Shown piece after piece: positions 1-11,419 of a stretch of DNA of 64,000 nucleotides; the first letter of the stretch is position 1, and each line of letters opens with the position of its first letter. The DNA is taken from positions 1-64,000 of the forward strand of contig WHUZ01000139.1 in assembly GCA_015179045.1 (NCBI GenBank). Reading direction: 5' to 3'. The DNA comes from Kalaharituber pfeilii. Taxonomy: Eukaryota; Ascomycota; Pezizomycetes; Pezizales; Pezizaceae. The position numbers were made by a program, and so were the translations under genes. The notes under the pieces are model-generated. The model was not told the DNA's origin. It worked only from the letters and a program-made list of their open reading frames with translations, and searched no databases.

Positions 1-553
1 AGATTGGCGGACTGGTATTTTGTGTTCCATCGGGATTCGGAGGATGGAAGAGCTTTAGTGAGAATTGAGTCGTAATATGTAACCCGCTGTATACATGCTT
101 GTTAGCCATCGTAAGATACCGTTGCACTGGGTGATAGCCCTCCAGGACGGCAACATACGCTACATTGCTGTAAATAACTTGCGCTAGCCCCAACACCCCA
201 TTATCCATAGTAAAATACCATGTCTGCGTCTCTACATTGGTATATTCCAACACCATCCACTTCAAGTCCTCCTTGGTCGCAATCGTCTTATGGTCCTTCG
301 TAGTATCCTCAATGGTCTTTACTACAGAATGGAACGCCTCGGGCCCATAGATTGGTTCCGCTGTGCCCGCAACAGTGGATAACCTACACAACACCGCCAC
401 AGAACCCCCCTTGTGTTAAAAAATATAGGACAATTTCTTGTAACAAGGAAAAGCAAAGAAACCGAGGGGGGATTTCTCCCCTTCCCCGTCAACGAGGAAG
501 GAACCGAGCAGAACTGACGTTGACTGAACTGTTTTCTGTGCCCAGGACCACAT
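1..553 (-). CDS. SVF1: SVF1 family protein, 5' part (runs off the window)
   Basis: Two exons are visible. Exon 1 (553-519) starts at ATG 553 and encodes MWSWAQKTVQST. The intron is 518-384 (donor GTCAGT, acceptor TGTAG). Exon 2 (383-1) continues in frame past the left edge, giving about 139 codons. The spliced product reads LSTVAGTAEPIYGPEAF, then KEDLKWMVLEYTNVETQTWY and AQVIYSNVA. These are signatures of the Svf1 family: an N-terminal EPIYGP motif after a short amphipathic helix, then the first lipocalin-like domain. In budding yeast Svf1 is needed for survival under oxidative and cold stress and is implicated in ceramide movement between ER and Golgi; the helix helps membrane binding. That the short first exon carries exactly this helix is inference from its sequence (W2, W4, hydrophobic/basic alternation). 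The C-terminal half lies outside. A paralogous Svf1-like protein is possible. Confidence 0.85.
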
Positions 554-1910
554 CTCAACAATCTCCTGAGTAATTTGAATTTATACTGTGCACGCGGGTG
601 AGAATGAAAACAAACACTGTCGATGTCTGTCTACCCAACTAGGTATTATTGTATGGTTGTAAGGTCTATATCCCGAAGCCTAAAGTTCTAATAGGAAAGG
701 AGGGCAAAGGAGAAGATCTCTCGTTACTGGAAGGCGGGCGGAAGGAGAGGATAAGGGCAGCTTGCTTGACCTCTCCAGTTCAGGAGGTACCAAACTGGAA
801 TGAAGTGCTGCTTAGCGTGACAAAAATAAATGCAAGATGAACGTATCAATCCTCTGGGCCCAAGCCCAGAATCGATAAGCAAGCGAAACCTGCTGGGAAA
901 TTGGGCGGTCGACTGGGCTGTTCCTTGCAGAATGTTGGGTTGTTTCTACAATCGAGTACGGAATAGTGGGACACAGGTGGCCGGGCTCAGGTCAGTTCAG
1001 TGAGTTGTTCGCAGCTGCTTCTATTGGCCACCCCTCCGGAGCAGTGTTTGTCCGGCAGTGCATGCGTGCCAAGCAAGACGCCAGCAAGACCAGTCAGGGT
1101 AACAAGCGGACATAGATGCCCCCAGCTACGTATCCCTCCCTCAATTACAAATTAATCCTGGCTGACCTTAGAATTGTATTAGTGTTACTTAGATGGGCAC
1201 GAAATTGTAAAACATGCACATTCAAGCACAAGTAGACGCATAAAGAAGGAGATGCAAGAAATCAAATATCAGTCAAAGGCAATGAATATGCTGAGGATGC
1301 CATTGCTGCTCGCAGTACAAGGATGAACCAGTTTGACTTCAAATGAGAACAAAGAGCGCATATAATGTCAAATGTAGAAACTTATCCAAATATCAGATAT
1401 CGCAAAATAACTCGCTCCGACTTTTTTTTCCTGTAGCAAATTCCTTCAATCGGAAATCCAAATCAACATCGCTATCGACACAAGGAACAGTAACCAACTC
1501 GCTATTTTTGCTCACAAAAAGCGCAGTGTAATCTACACTTTGCCTCTTCATTCGGTGAAAGCATGCGGAAAGCATCAAATTAACAGAATGATGAATCACA
1601 AAAACCAGACGAAGAAACATGGAAATTATCTGAACATGCAAAACGAAGGCAAAGCGTTGCCCTCTCAATTCAACATGCACCTTTATCCTCCTGCCATTAA
1701 AAACGCTAGCATAGTAATTGATGCTCAATTGATATGGTATTCAGTAATGACACAAACAGATGAAGAGCAGAACATTGTACACAAGTCAGAAATGGTTAAC
1801 GAAATTGTTATCAACTTTTGAGGTTATGATTGTAGGGTAATATTCAGTCCAACTATTGCAGGTAGTGCGCTAATATTCAAAGCGCAGTGTTGATTATTCC
1901 ATCGTCGGTT
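554..1910. other. intergenic: SVF1 upstream region and RhoGEF 3' flank
   Basis: No gene seen. SVF1 (-) starts at 553, so 554 to about 1100 is its promoter side. The AT-richer part, 1150-1910, lies just after the RhoGEF stop (on the minus strand) and probably includes its 3' UTR. The open frames here are short and match nothing I recognise. Confidence 0.5.
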
Positions 1911-4900
1911 CTAATTCGTCGGTTCAGTTTTGGCCTTAAGCTTGACTATCTCCCGCTTAAGCGTGCTATATCCAGGTGGTAAGTAGCTTTCAGAGCAACA
2001 GAACAGGAGGCACTCACATGATATCCTTCCTCATTTGCGACTCGTTGGTCCTAGCTTGTTCAAGAGCTTTCCATAGCTCATCATTACCTCGGCCGTTACC
2101 CAGTGCAGCCGCAGCACGAGCAATTGCTTCCAGTTCCTCATTCACTCTCCTGAATAGCTCATCCTGCTCGAGGTTCAAGTCATCATATAACTTGTTTAAC
2201 CCCTTCATTGCTCTGTCTCGCTTCTTCAATTCCGCTTTGTGCTCTTCCTCTTTCTTAGCAAATTCGGCATCTTTTCTTCCAAGATCTGCCTTTAGTTCCT
2301 CATCTTTTTGCCGTAGTAAAGTTTTTATATCATCATCCTTTCTTGCAAGTTCGATTTCACGCTTTCGAAGTTCACTACGTAGTGATTGAATCTCCATATC
2401 CTTTTTTGCTAACTCCACCTCTTGGTCCCTGATAAATTCCTCTCTTTGAATCAATTCGCCCCCTAGATCTGACTCGCAAGCTTCATATTTTGTTCTCAAG
2501 TCAGTGATAGTATTACTGACTCGAGTTGCCAACTTCCTGAACTCCTCGGTTGTATTACTGGAAGACCCAGTCGTTGTATAGCTTGTTGCATATGCTGACG
2601 AGGCAGAAGAAGCAACTGACGATGAAGCTGTCGAGGAGGGGCCACGAGAGCGATTACCTCTTCGAAGTTCTTCACCCATTTTGGCCATCTCGCGTTGAAG
2701 GGCAATATCGGCCTCATTAAGCGCATTCCTCTCCACACTCACTCGTTCCCTCAGCTGTGACAAAATTAGAATGTAACATGAAAGGTTAATACAGAACAGA
2801 CAGACATACCTTCAGAGGAGTAGAAGCTCTGAGTGTTTGATTTGAGGAAGGCTTTGCCGGAGTTTTAGGAACGGGTTTTCTAGAAATGTTTTCTTTCCTT
2901 TCGCGGATGCTGCGATCTCGCTGGCCCTTCGAGCCCGGAGCTGGAGACGGTGATACCGATGGTTCCGGTGCATTTATTTCACCTACGGTGTTCTTTGATC
3001 CCTTTCTGACTGGTGCACCCGTCTTTGGGTCCGTGGGAGAAGGTGCCGCAGGTCTAGTTGGGACTTGACCATAGATCGTGGCGCCGCTTCGACTGAGCAA
3101 CTCTGTAGTTAATGCCGCAACGTCAGGTTTTTCGCCGGCGGCAACAGCCGTATGAAGATCGCTCAATGAGCTTCTTCTCTTCTTCCTTCTGGTAGTGGGT
3201 GGGCCCATAGAAGTCTTGTTATCAGGCTCCACTGGAGAGCCTAGAATTGTTTCCAGGGGCGGGGTGATGGATTCATTGGATGGTGAGGTAAATGCAGTTA
3301 CAAGCAACGGTCTATCACTTGATGCAGGGCGAATAGGCTTGATTGTTTCCGTGCCCATCGCCTCATCCACTGATTTCGAAGTGACCAACCGGTTTCGGTC
3401 CTTCTTGCTAAGATTCCTAAGTACTGAAGCCACTCGACTCACATTTTCATTCGAATCTTGACTGCGTGGCTTTTGATGATCTCCTCGAATAGAACCTGCA
3501 ACTTGGTTGAATTTCTTCCTCAAAGTTTGACTGGCAGCTCCAACTGCTGTAACAGTGTGAGCACGGCGAACCCTCGTATCTCTATCCTTATCCTTAACTG
3601 GGGTATTTTCCAGACTTGCATCATGACTACGAGGAGTATCTGTATGATGATTAGCCAGATAAAAAAAAAACTGATTAGGGAGATGGATTAAATTTCCTAC
3701 CGTTGAATAAGGCCTCTGAGTTAAAAGCAACGAAGTAGACCAACCTAACATATCGCATGTCGAAATTAAGATCATCCCCATCGGCGTCATCAAGATGTAG
3801 AAGGTTGACGAATGAGGGAAGTAGCAGAGCTCGCTCATCCTCTTCGATTGGAGTCATTAGCCTGCAATGAATTCAGTATTCAATCTTCGATACACTTCCT
3901 AGTGGAAGTGAAACTCACTCGTTACAGAAGGTCATGATGTTTTTAAATGCCCTACGATTCTGAGGTGTCATTTCAGAAAGAAAGGTTCCAAAGAAATCCA
4001 GAAATTCAGAGTCATATTCTTGACGTTCTATTTATCTGATCATTAGCACTACGACGTTTTTTTATGAAGGATTGCAATTTCTTCATACCATAAACTACCA
4101 ATAGATCTGTGAGACCCTTTCGACCAACAAGTACACCAATCTTATCTATCCACTCCTCTTTGAAAAACTTCACAAAGCCTGTATATACTTTGCAAGCCTC
4201 AAACTCTTTCGTGCTCGCTTCACCCTGTTCTTTGTAATATTCCGGGGGGGCCATTAAATTGAAGCCATGGCCCATAACAGCAGTCCTCAGCCCTTGAATA
4301 TAAACCTCAACCAACTTTTCCAGCCTCACAAAAACGCTCATTCCTGAAGTGTCAAGCGTTTCTCTTTCATCCTTAACGAGGGTAATCTTTTGTTGGGCAT
4401 CTGACAGTTCCGCCCTACTAGCTCTAGGAGGTGGTAATCTGACGCGATCCGAGGACAGTAACACAGGCTTAGCCATCTTCGTGGGAGAACTATTCCCACT
4501 GCCGGCAACAGAGGACCCGAATACCTGGTTAAGAAGCTTGACTGGTGAAGGAGGCCGTAGTTTTCGGGTCAGCCGCGATGTAGCGTGCCCATCATAGCTT
4601 ACATTGAAGGATTTAAGCAATCGCTCATTGGCGGAAAGTAGACATGGAGCTCGAGTTTCTGGTTCATAATCCATTGTGTTCATTTCGAGAAAACAGCAGC
4701 ACAGGTTCATGTGAAAGTCATGCCAAAAGTCCTTGTATCTAGATATATTCACAGTAGCGTGCCCAAGAGCATGAATTTCAAATCTGAGTATGTTAGAATG
4801 CAACATGCACAAGGAATATGCAAATAATCGAAGGGACGTACTTCACCCGCTCGTCAGATACCGGTTCAAGTCCAAATACAATTTCGAACCCATCCGCTAA

Positions 4901-7015
4901 TTCTTGTTCCAAAGACCCTTGAAGGCTTCCAGGCTGGTCACCCAAGAAGAGGACGTATTTACCCCTCCCTTTGGTAATATTCCTATATCCTTCAAATTCA
5001 TTGCCCCATAGAGAGCACCAGAAGCTGGTGTATTCGTTTATATCCTTGACTCTTATACCCACCAAACCTGCTGGATCGTTGGCACACCTTCTTTCTTGCC
5101 GAGCAATAGCAACTTCCTCTGTAAATTTGCGCGCCTTCCGTTCATAGGCATTCAATAAAGCAAATTTTCGAATTCCAGCCTCTCCTCCTTTCGTCCAATT
5201 ATCCTCCAGATCAACATGGTGCTGCATCCAAATAGCCGCGCCATCTTCTGCCTCAACAAACTTTGCTTGATCAAGATCACACCAACCAGCAAAAACCAGG
5301 TCAAGCCCTTCCTTTTTGCTGGCAGTGGAGGTTTTCATGCTTGCTGGTCGGTCGACTTCTGCCATTATTCCTCTTGCATATAAGGTGGTTGACTTTGGTC
5401 GCCTCAAAATAACAACACAATCGTGAAACAACAAGAGTATGCTTGCCAGCGGCTCACTAGTTTCAGAGTTATAGGGCGGCAGGATTTCGTACAAGTCGAC
5501 AGCGGTAATCAGCCGACCCTGAGGCTTTAGGCTCCTTGGCCAAGAGGGTATCATCCCTTGTAACCGCTGTATAGTCTGACTTCGTTCCGCAGAATCAGAT
5601 GACTGCAAAGAGCATATATCCGTAATAATATCTCTTGCTTTATTCAATGTCATGAACAGCTCACTTCCAACATCCACATGACTAAGAATGTCTGTCCACG
5701 ATCAGCAAGAATGAAGCACACGCGATACAATGAGAGGATTTGTTCACGCACTATCAATGTACAGAGTGTATCGAGGTAACCTTTGAACAGGATCAATGAG
5801 CCATGACTTCAACTGTTGTTCTCCAACTTCCTGTGCAGAGCATTTATTAGCGTCTGATTGCGCATTTAAGCAACGGCAATTGTGCAGCATACTTCTACCA
5901 TCTTCACAAAGAGAGAGCTCTTGTTCTTCGCAAATTGGCTATACAGCTGAGTAAAGCTTGGACTAGCCCTTAGGTATTCTTGATAGCACCGCTTGAATGA
6001 CGGAAACTATTGAACATCAGCTTTCTGATACTTGCAGCATTCATCAACTCCTGGTGGAGATACGTACATATTGTAGGCAAACGCGAGCGACTCCATTAAC
6101 TCCTTCTTGCTCCAAGGCTTCATCGACATCAGCTGAAAAGTCTGTGTTTGCCTCAATTATCTCATCAAGACATGGTGGGAAAAGTTTTCCCAATTCCGCT
6201 TCGGTCGGAAAGGCGTTTGGCACTGTTAAGCTCGAAGCTGTTTCTCTCATTGGATACACAAGTTCCCTTAATAGACGATGCATTCTAGAAACATAATTAC
6301 GCTCCGTAAGTACTAAGTCCTGCACCTCTCGTTCGAGTACTGCTGGGTCTTTATTCTCAACAAACGACTTATGTCTTGAATGGCCATAAGCACTGGGTGT
6401 TCGCTGAAGTTTGGCAGACGGTAAGCAGGTAGGCTCTCCGAACAACTTCATCAGACGTTTAATAGCTGGTGGAAACTCCTCCTCAGACTTGAAGGTACCC
6501 CCTCGAACAACAACATCCAGATCGAGCCAAGATAAGGTTCGGGATCCAAGTGCAACAAGAAAGTCTGGTAGAAATTTACTCGACTCAACTTGAGACATTC
6601 TGCCTGCCAGATCAGCCGCATGTTGTCCCTCAAAGGGAATGGGAATCACACTCCAATTGTCGTATTTGTTGTTCATCTTATCATTTTGCAGATTGTACTC
6701 CTGTGCAACATACCGAAGTTTATGCGGCATCTCCATGAAAAACCTCATGATTGTTATTGCTAGGCCGCGATGCAATTCTGAGCCTTGTTTTGTTGTTGAA
6801 AGGTATGATACAGCGGACTGATATGCTGGATTTGTATGGTTTAGCATTAGCCGGGGATAATGTTTATATCCTGCTATTGTAAATATATGTGATTCCATGA
6901 TTCCATTTGGTTGAATGTCAATGAAAATCAAAGTGGGCCCTAGTATGTGGTCAGTTCCACTATAAGCGGTACACCGTTGAATGGAGTTGTTCACTCCCAT
7001 CATAATGGTCGCCAT
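1911..7015 (-). CDS. RhoGEF (DH domain) with RhoGAP-like segment and C-terminal coiled coil
   Basis: Ten exons join cleanly: 7015-6068, 6006-5899, 5830-5752, 5691-4842, 4783-4089, 4027-3919, 3861-3701, 3639-2810, 2754-2018, 1965-1911. Together they encode 1523 aa, and every junction is GT-AG and in phase. The first ATG (7015, AAGATGG context) is taken as the start; upstream exons are not excluded. A DH domain spans about residues 225-400 (EREVQDLVLTERNYVSRMH, later IDPVQRLPRYTLYIDNIL). A PH-like/linker region follows. About 805-960 resembles a RhoGAP fold (SVFVRLEKLVEVYIQGLR, then FFGTFLSEMTPQNRRAFKNI); I saw no clear arginine finger, so GAP activity is doubtful. A Ser/Pro-rich tract with Bud3/Rom-like low complexity follows, then a strong charged coiled coil at about 1350-1480 (KKEEEHKAELKKRD). 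Family knowledge: DH proteins load Rho/Cdc42 GTPases for polarity, septation and wall synthesis. Subfamily (Bud3-like or other) unresolved. Confidence 0.88.
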
Positions 7016-9599
7016 CTTGAATAGCACAAACGGAGGTTTCTACCCCTCCTTGGAGTGATAAAACGCCCCTTCCCAAATCTATTCTGCAGCTCTCGCAGTG
7101 GCTTTACTTGATTTTCACGTCTTATATCGTGTTTTGTTGTGGCCGTTTGACGTAAAAGGCGATGTGCCCTTGAAAGAGGTGGAACCTTGCTCCTCAGAAT
7201 CTTGCGATGGTACTCTCTGTTTGAGCGTGTACTTTTCAAGAAGTGATTGCACCCTGTTTATGTTTGACAGGTTGTTTTCGAGATTGCCCCGGCTGCGCTT
7301 GCAATTTATGTGAGCAATGAAAATTGTGCTCGTATACACAGTTAATAATAGTCGTAACTGACACAAATTCAGAATCGGATCAAATTATGTGGATCTGATG
7401 TATGCGTAGATACTAGTCAGTCATGAGGATTGATGTTGTTTGCTAGGATGATGGAGAACGCCTCCAAGCGCTGAAATGAGCGTGATGTTCTTCGGGGAGA
7501 TTGTCCCTAGCATATACTGAAACCGGTAACTGTAATTCTGAGCTAGACTGATAGGCTAATCGTCAGTGAGTGAGAATAAGGTTCTGGTAAAGTCAATGGA
7601 TCGTGCGAGACTATGAATTTTGAGAACCAGTTGAGGCACACCATTTGCGGCATAAAGAAACACAAGTAGGGGAAACGAAATGATATGCGGCGTGAGCTTA
7701 ACACTGCAATGTCCACTGACGAGGCTGATGTGAAACTGAGACCAAATTTACACACTCTTCAACGACGTAGACTTGGCTAACCCGCGCAGGTGGACCAAAA
7801 GCTAGAAATAGTGCACCAGGCCCTACTTACATTGATCACAATCTCATAATTCGAATGGCTGGTATTGAGGAATGTAATTCAACATGCGCTGTAAAAGGTG
7901 CGGGCTGGAGTCGCTACGAAAGGGCCCAGATGCTAAAAATTGCGGTTCGAGGCAGGGGAGCAGGTATGGGTAGGATGAGCGTCTCGTCAGAGGACAATGG
8001 ATGCTAGATCTATGGACTAGATCTATGGCGTTGTAGAGGAGCAGATGAGTTGCAGCAGTAGCGAGCTAATAGAGCCCGCAGCAGCAGGGCAACCACCCTC
8101 ACTACCAAAGCCGGGGTGCTAGCACAGAGCGTCACTCCGGCCGTTCGTTCGAGCGGGTACAGCAGAGGCACAGTGACAGCCAGCTTAGCAGATGCTGCTA
8201 TAGTGCTAGGTCTGCTAATATACCAGAGGATGCCAGTTGTGTCTTATAGATCCTGCGGATCGATCAGGTTAGTCGAAACGACCTGCCCAGCCCCCCTGTC
8301 CGTTGTGCTAGTCACTCAATCGGAGACTCAGGATCCAAAGAGAGCTCTGAGAATGCCAGTAGGAGAATTTCAGGTCATGTAGGGACAGCGCGGAGGGAGG
8401 AGCAGAGGCAGAGGCAACTGTGAGCGGATGCGTGCGAATGGAGGAGCCAGTGACGGGGGGGGGTAGGCCTGATTATCGATAAATGGGGGGGGAAGGGCTT
8501 TGCCGGAGCGGGATTGGACACGATAAGGTCATGCAGCGCCACAGGGCACTGTCAGGTTTCTAATGGAAACTTTTTTCTGGCTGGACAGCTTGACCTGCGA
8601 TGTGGCTGCTGTTGGACCACTGGCTGCGTGCACGCGTCTGGCTGGCTGGCTGGCTGGACTGCTGGCTGGCTGCTGGCTGCTGGCTGCTGGCTTTTCGCTG
8701 ACGACAGGGATCGCTGCGCACCCCGGGCTTGCGAGTGTCGGCGTGACAGGGCGGGGCGCTGGGACAGAGTGTCGCAAGCGTGCCCACAGACGACCTGGGG
8801 ACGAGGCTACACAGACGAGTGCCCCAGACCACAGGCTGGCGCAAGGGCCCAGGCAGGCTCTGGTTGGTGCACAGGGCGGCAGGGGCTTACTAGAAACCGC
8901 TAGTGCGTGGTGGAGCAACCTTGCGAACTCATGTGGCGTCATCTTGGAGGAGCTTGATTTTGAGCCGCATGAACGCTCTCAGTCACGACAATAAATATGT
9001 AACGATCTGACTAGTGCCGTAAAAGCATACCTAGGTTTACATTTCAAGTTGAATGTATCCAGCTACAGCTTTATGGTAAATTATGGAGGCAAGTTCATTG
9101 ATTTCTCACCCCAGAGGCTATCAGATTGAAATCAGCATCAGGATGGCCACACAGGGAAACATGAACTACGCACATCCTCAACCCATAATGGCCGACCTTT
9201 TGCCAGTTGTTTTACTCGTCCTTACCTATACCATCGGAGTAATCCACAGGAGCAACCACATTCCCTTCTGCCATGTCCAGGCTGTGATTTCAATCGAGAC
9301 CGCAGAATCGTGAGTCTCTGCTCTGGAAAAAGTTGAGGGCCGTGCTAACATTATCATTTGGTCCGTTGCGGTGCAGCAGTACCTTGACCTGCAGTGCACT
9401 GACATCGGGGGACTATCTGGTAGTTATCCAAAGAGCGCTCAGGGCAAATAAGGACTGAGATATTCTAAATCCACTGTTATGGCGCTGTTCCGATAGTTAG
9501 TCCAATGGAGTTTGAACCATGGAAACTGGATGTAACCTGCTGTTGGGGTCATGGCCAAAGGGGGCTGCAAACTACACACTCCCAGGCAGTCCTTACAAC
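7016..9599. other. intergenic: RhoGEF upstream region with GC-rich patch
   Basis: No gene supported. 7016 to about 8000 is the probable RhoGEF 5' UTR and promoter. 8500-8990 is markedly GC-rich and opens several overlapping frames on both strands with biased, repeat-derived peptides, which I read as composition artefacts. Similar GC-rich patches lie 1-2 kb upstream of several other genes here (23.5, 40-41.3, 51, 62.8-63.6 kb). Confidence 0.45.
8638..8692. repeat. GCTG/CTGG microsatellite
   Basis: Imperfect run of GCTGGCTGG and CTGCTGG units inside the GC-rich patch. It produces an artefactual LAGWLAG-type frame on the plus strand. Confidence 0.85.
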
Positions 9600-10710
9600 T
9601 CCTGCCGGTATGCCCCCAAGGTCTCCGTATCCGCCTCGTTCAGTTTCTCCACACCTGCAAGACGGTCCTCCATCCTTGCGATGAGTCTTCTGACCTGATC
9701 TGCGCGATCTTGTAGCTCAAGAAAGAACTATTCCTCCTTTTATATACAGAGGATGAGAAAGAGTTTATCGAGCACTTGCATGTTCTTCGTATGGCGCTAT
9801 TGGAATGCTCACATCTAGTTATCGAGAATGAGGAGAGGAAGGTGGGTATTGTGTGCATATAATGTTTCACTTTAACTCCTGGATTGCTTTGCTCGAGTGC
9901 CCTCTTTAGATCTCGCTGGACTGGAAGTCCACATATCGGGAATACTTGTACTGCGTTGGTCTGATCTTGCTGATTGCTGAACCTGGAACCAGAAAGGGAG
10001 CCTGGTCGACGGGGATGGAGGGCTCTCCACCCTTGCGACGTCTGGCGGATTGTTCATGAAAGCATCCGTCTATCAAGCACGAGACTCGTTCCTGGAGAGG
10101 CAGATCTGGAGCTGAGTGTTTGAACTCGCATTCACCTGAGCTGGTTTGTCGACCGAGACATATATGCCACGCGAGATCCGCCACATGAGTGCATCAGGTG
10201 TGCGATCAACGACACCGAAACTTCTTGAACGGCTGGCGCAGTCCAGCTTTCTGGGCACAGAAATCATGCGTGGTGTTAGCCATTCCGTTGACGTGCTCAT
10301 TCTCGTTCTGACATAATAACAACATTTTATTACAAGTAAATTATCGCTGGATACTACTGATGAAATTCACGCGAAATGATTGCTGTATTGAAGCACTACT
10401 TACCCTCATTCTCTAGGCAATTGAGCTGCCCGGGAATATTGAAAACGTAGGAATAGGCTCTATATACCTACGACGCTTGGTATGGGCGTCTCCTTCTAGT
10501 TCTCCTCGAGAGTCAATAACAACGCCCAAGGGAGACGTCTCGAGCCCAGCTCCGGTGTCGATGAACGATGGAAAAAATTGAAGACTCAGTGGTTGATCCC
10601 GACCTATTGCAGGGCATCTCTTGTGCACGATTGAGACGGCAAGTTGCAGTGGACCCACTTGATGTCCTGCGGGAGACATGTCTGGTGAATGTGGCGCTCT
10701 ATGCATGCAA
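9600..10710 (-). other. possible relic of a coding region, family unknown
   Basis: Several minus-strand segments look protein-like but lie in different frames and are interrupted. 9720-9600 reads LQDRADQVRRLIARMEDRL, an amphipathic, coiled-coil-like stretch ending at a stop. 10300-10075 and 10184-9906 read in two different frames. 10560-10420 reads a Ser/Arg/Glu-mixed segment. I could not join them with convincing splice sites and recognise no domain. It may be a decayed gene, a fragment of a transposon-encoded protein, or chance. No intact start-to-stop model is proposed. Confidence 0.25.
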
Positions 10711-10863
10711 CCCGGATGCAGATCTCTTTGCGTCGCACGTCGACTGCCAACGTGGAATTGATAAGGCTACATAGTAGTATTCACAAGTATGCATATGTAC
10801 CATTCTTTTCTTCGACCACAACGGCGGCAGCAGAGGAGTTTCTTGGCACTAGACTACGTTAGG
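10711..10863. other. short spacer before the MITE
   Basis: No gene or repeat recognised between the possible relic and the left end of the transposable element. Confidence 0.4.
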
Positions 10864-11419
10864 AGAGGGAGGAAGTTAATAATCAACATGAAATTTGCGA
10901 CACAACCAACGCAACGCAAAACCTATCAGCAACCACAACCTGATATGAACTAAGGTAGAAATACTAAAAATCTATACTATTTGAGACACTCTATCATTCT
11001 ATGATATTTTCATGGCAAAATATTTATTCGTTGTAAAACTGAAAAGGTTCAAAGTATTTTTACTTTCTTTGGAAATGTAGCAAATGTTACATGCCAAGCC
11101 CCATACAAATGGATTAGTCATCAAAGGGTTTATTGATGACCATCCTTATATGCCTGCATAATATGAAGACACTTATTATAATAACACCAAATAGAGATGT
11201 CTGAAATAGAAAAAAGAGCTTTGGGTATAGTTTCTCGTAGACCTGCAATAGACTCTGGAAAAGCCTTCTATGAGTGGTGCGAGCGTGTAATGCGACCGTG
11301 TAAAGTGACCGTGGCTGAAGGGTGCGCGATTGCTCAAGCAGCAAAATGACACATATGGTGCTGCTTACTAATGCTGGCAGGGAATGTTACAACATGTTGA
11401 TTATTAACTTCCGGCACCA
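10864..11419 (+). mobile_element. MITE copy 1, Tc1/mariner-like (left end degraded)
   Basis: About 556 bp, strongly similar along its length to 42176-42787 in the same orientation. The right terminus is intact (CATGTTGATTATTAACTTCC followed by GGCACCA) and is followed by TA. The left terminus keeps GGAAGTTAATAATCAACATG, but its outermost seven bases have diverged. Relative to copy 2 it lacks about 40-60 bp internally around 11120 and about 20 bp near 11290. No transposase frame is present, so it is non-autonomous. Assignment to Tc1/mariner rests on the TA flanks of copy 2. Confidence 0.85.

Noticed and set aside
8514..8994. Overlapping 94-143 aa frames on both strands
   Set aside because: All arise from GC-rich, CTGG-repeat sequence; peptides are Ala/Trp/Gly or Pro/Ser biased, with no domain, and frames are open on both strands at once.
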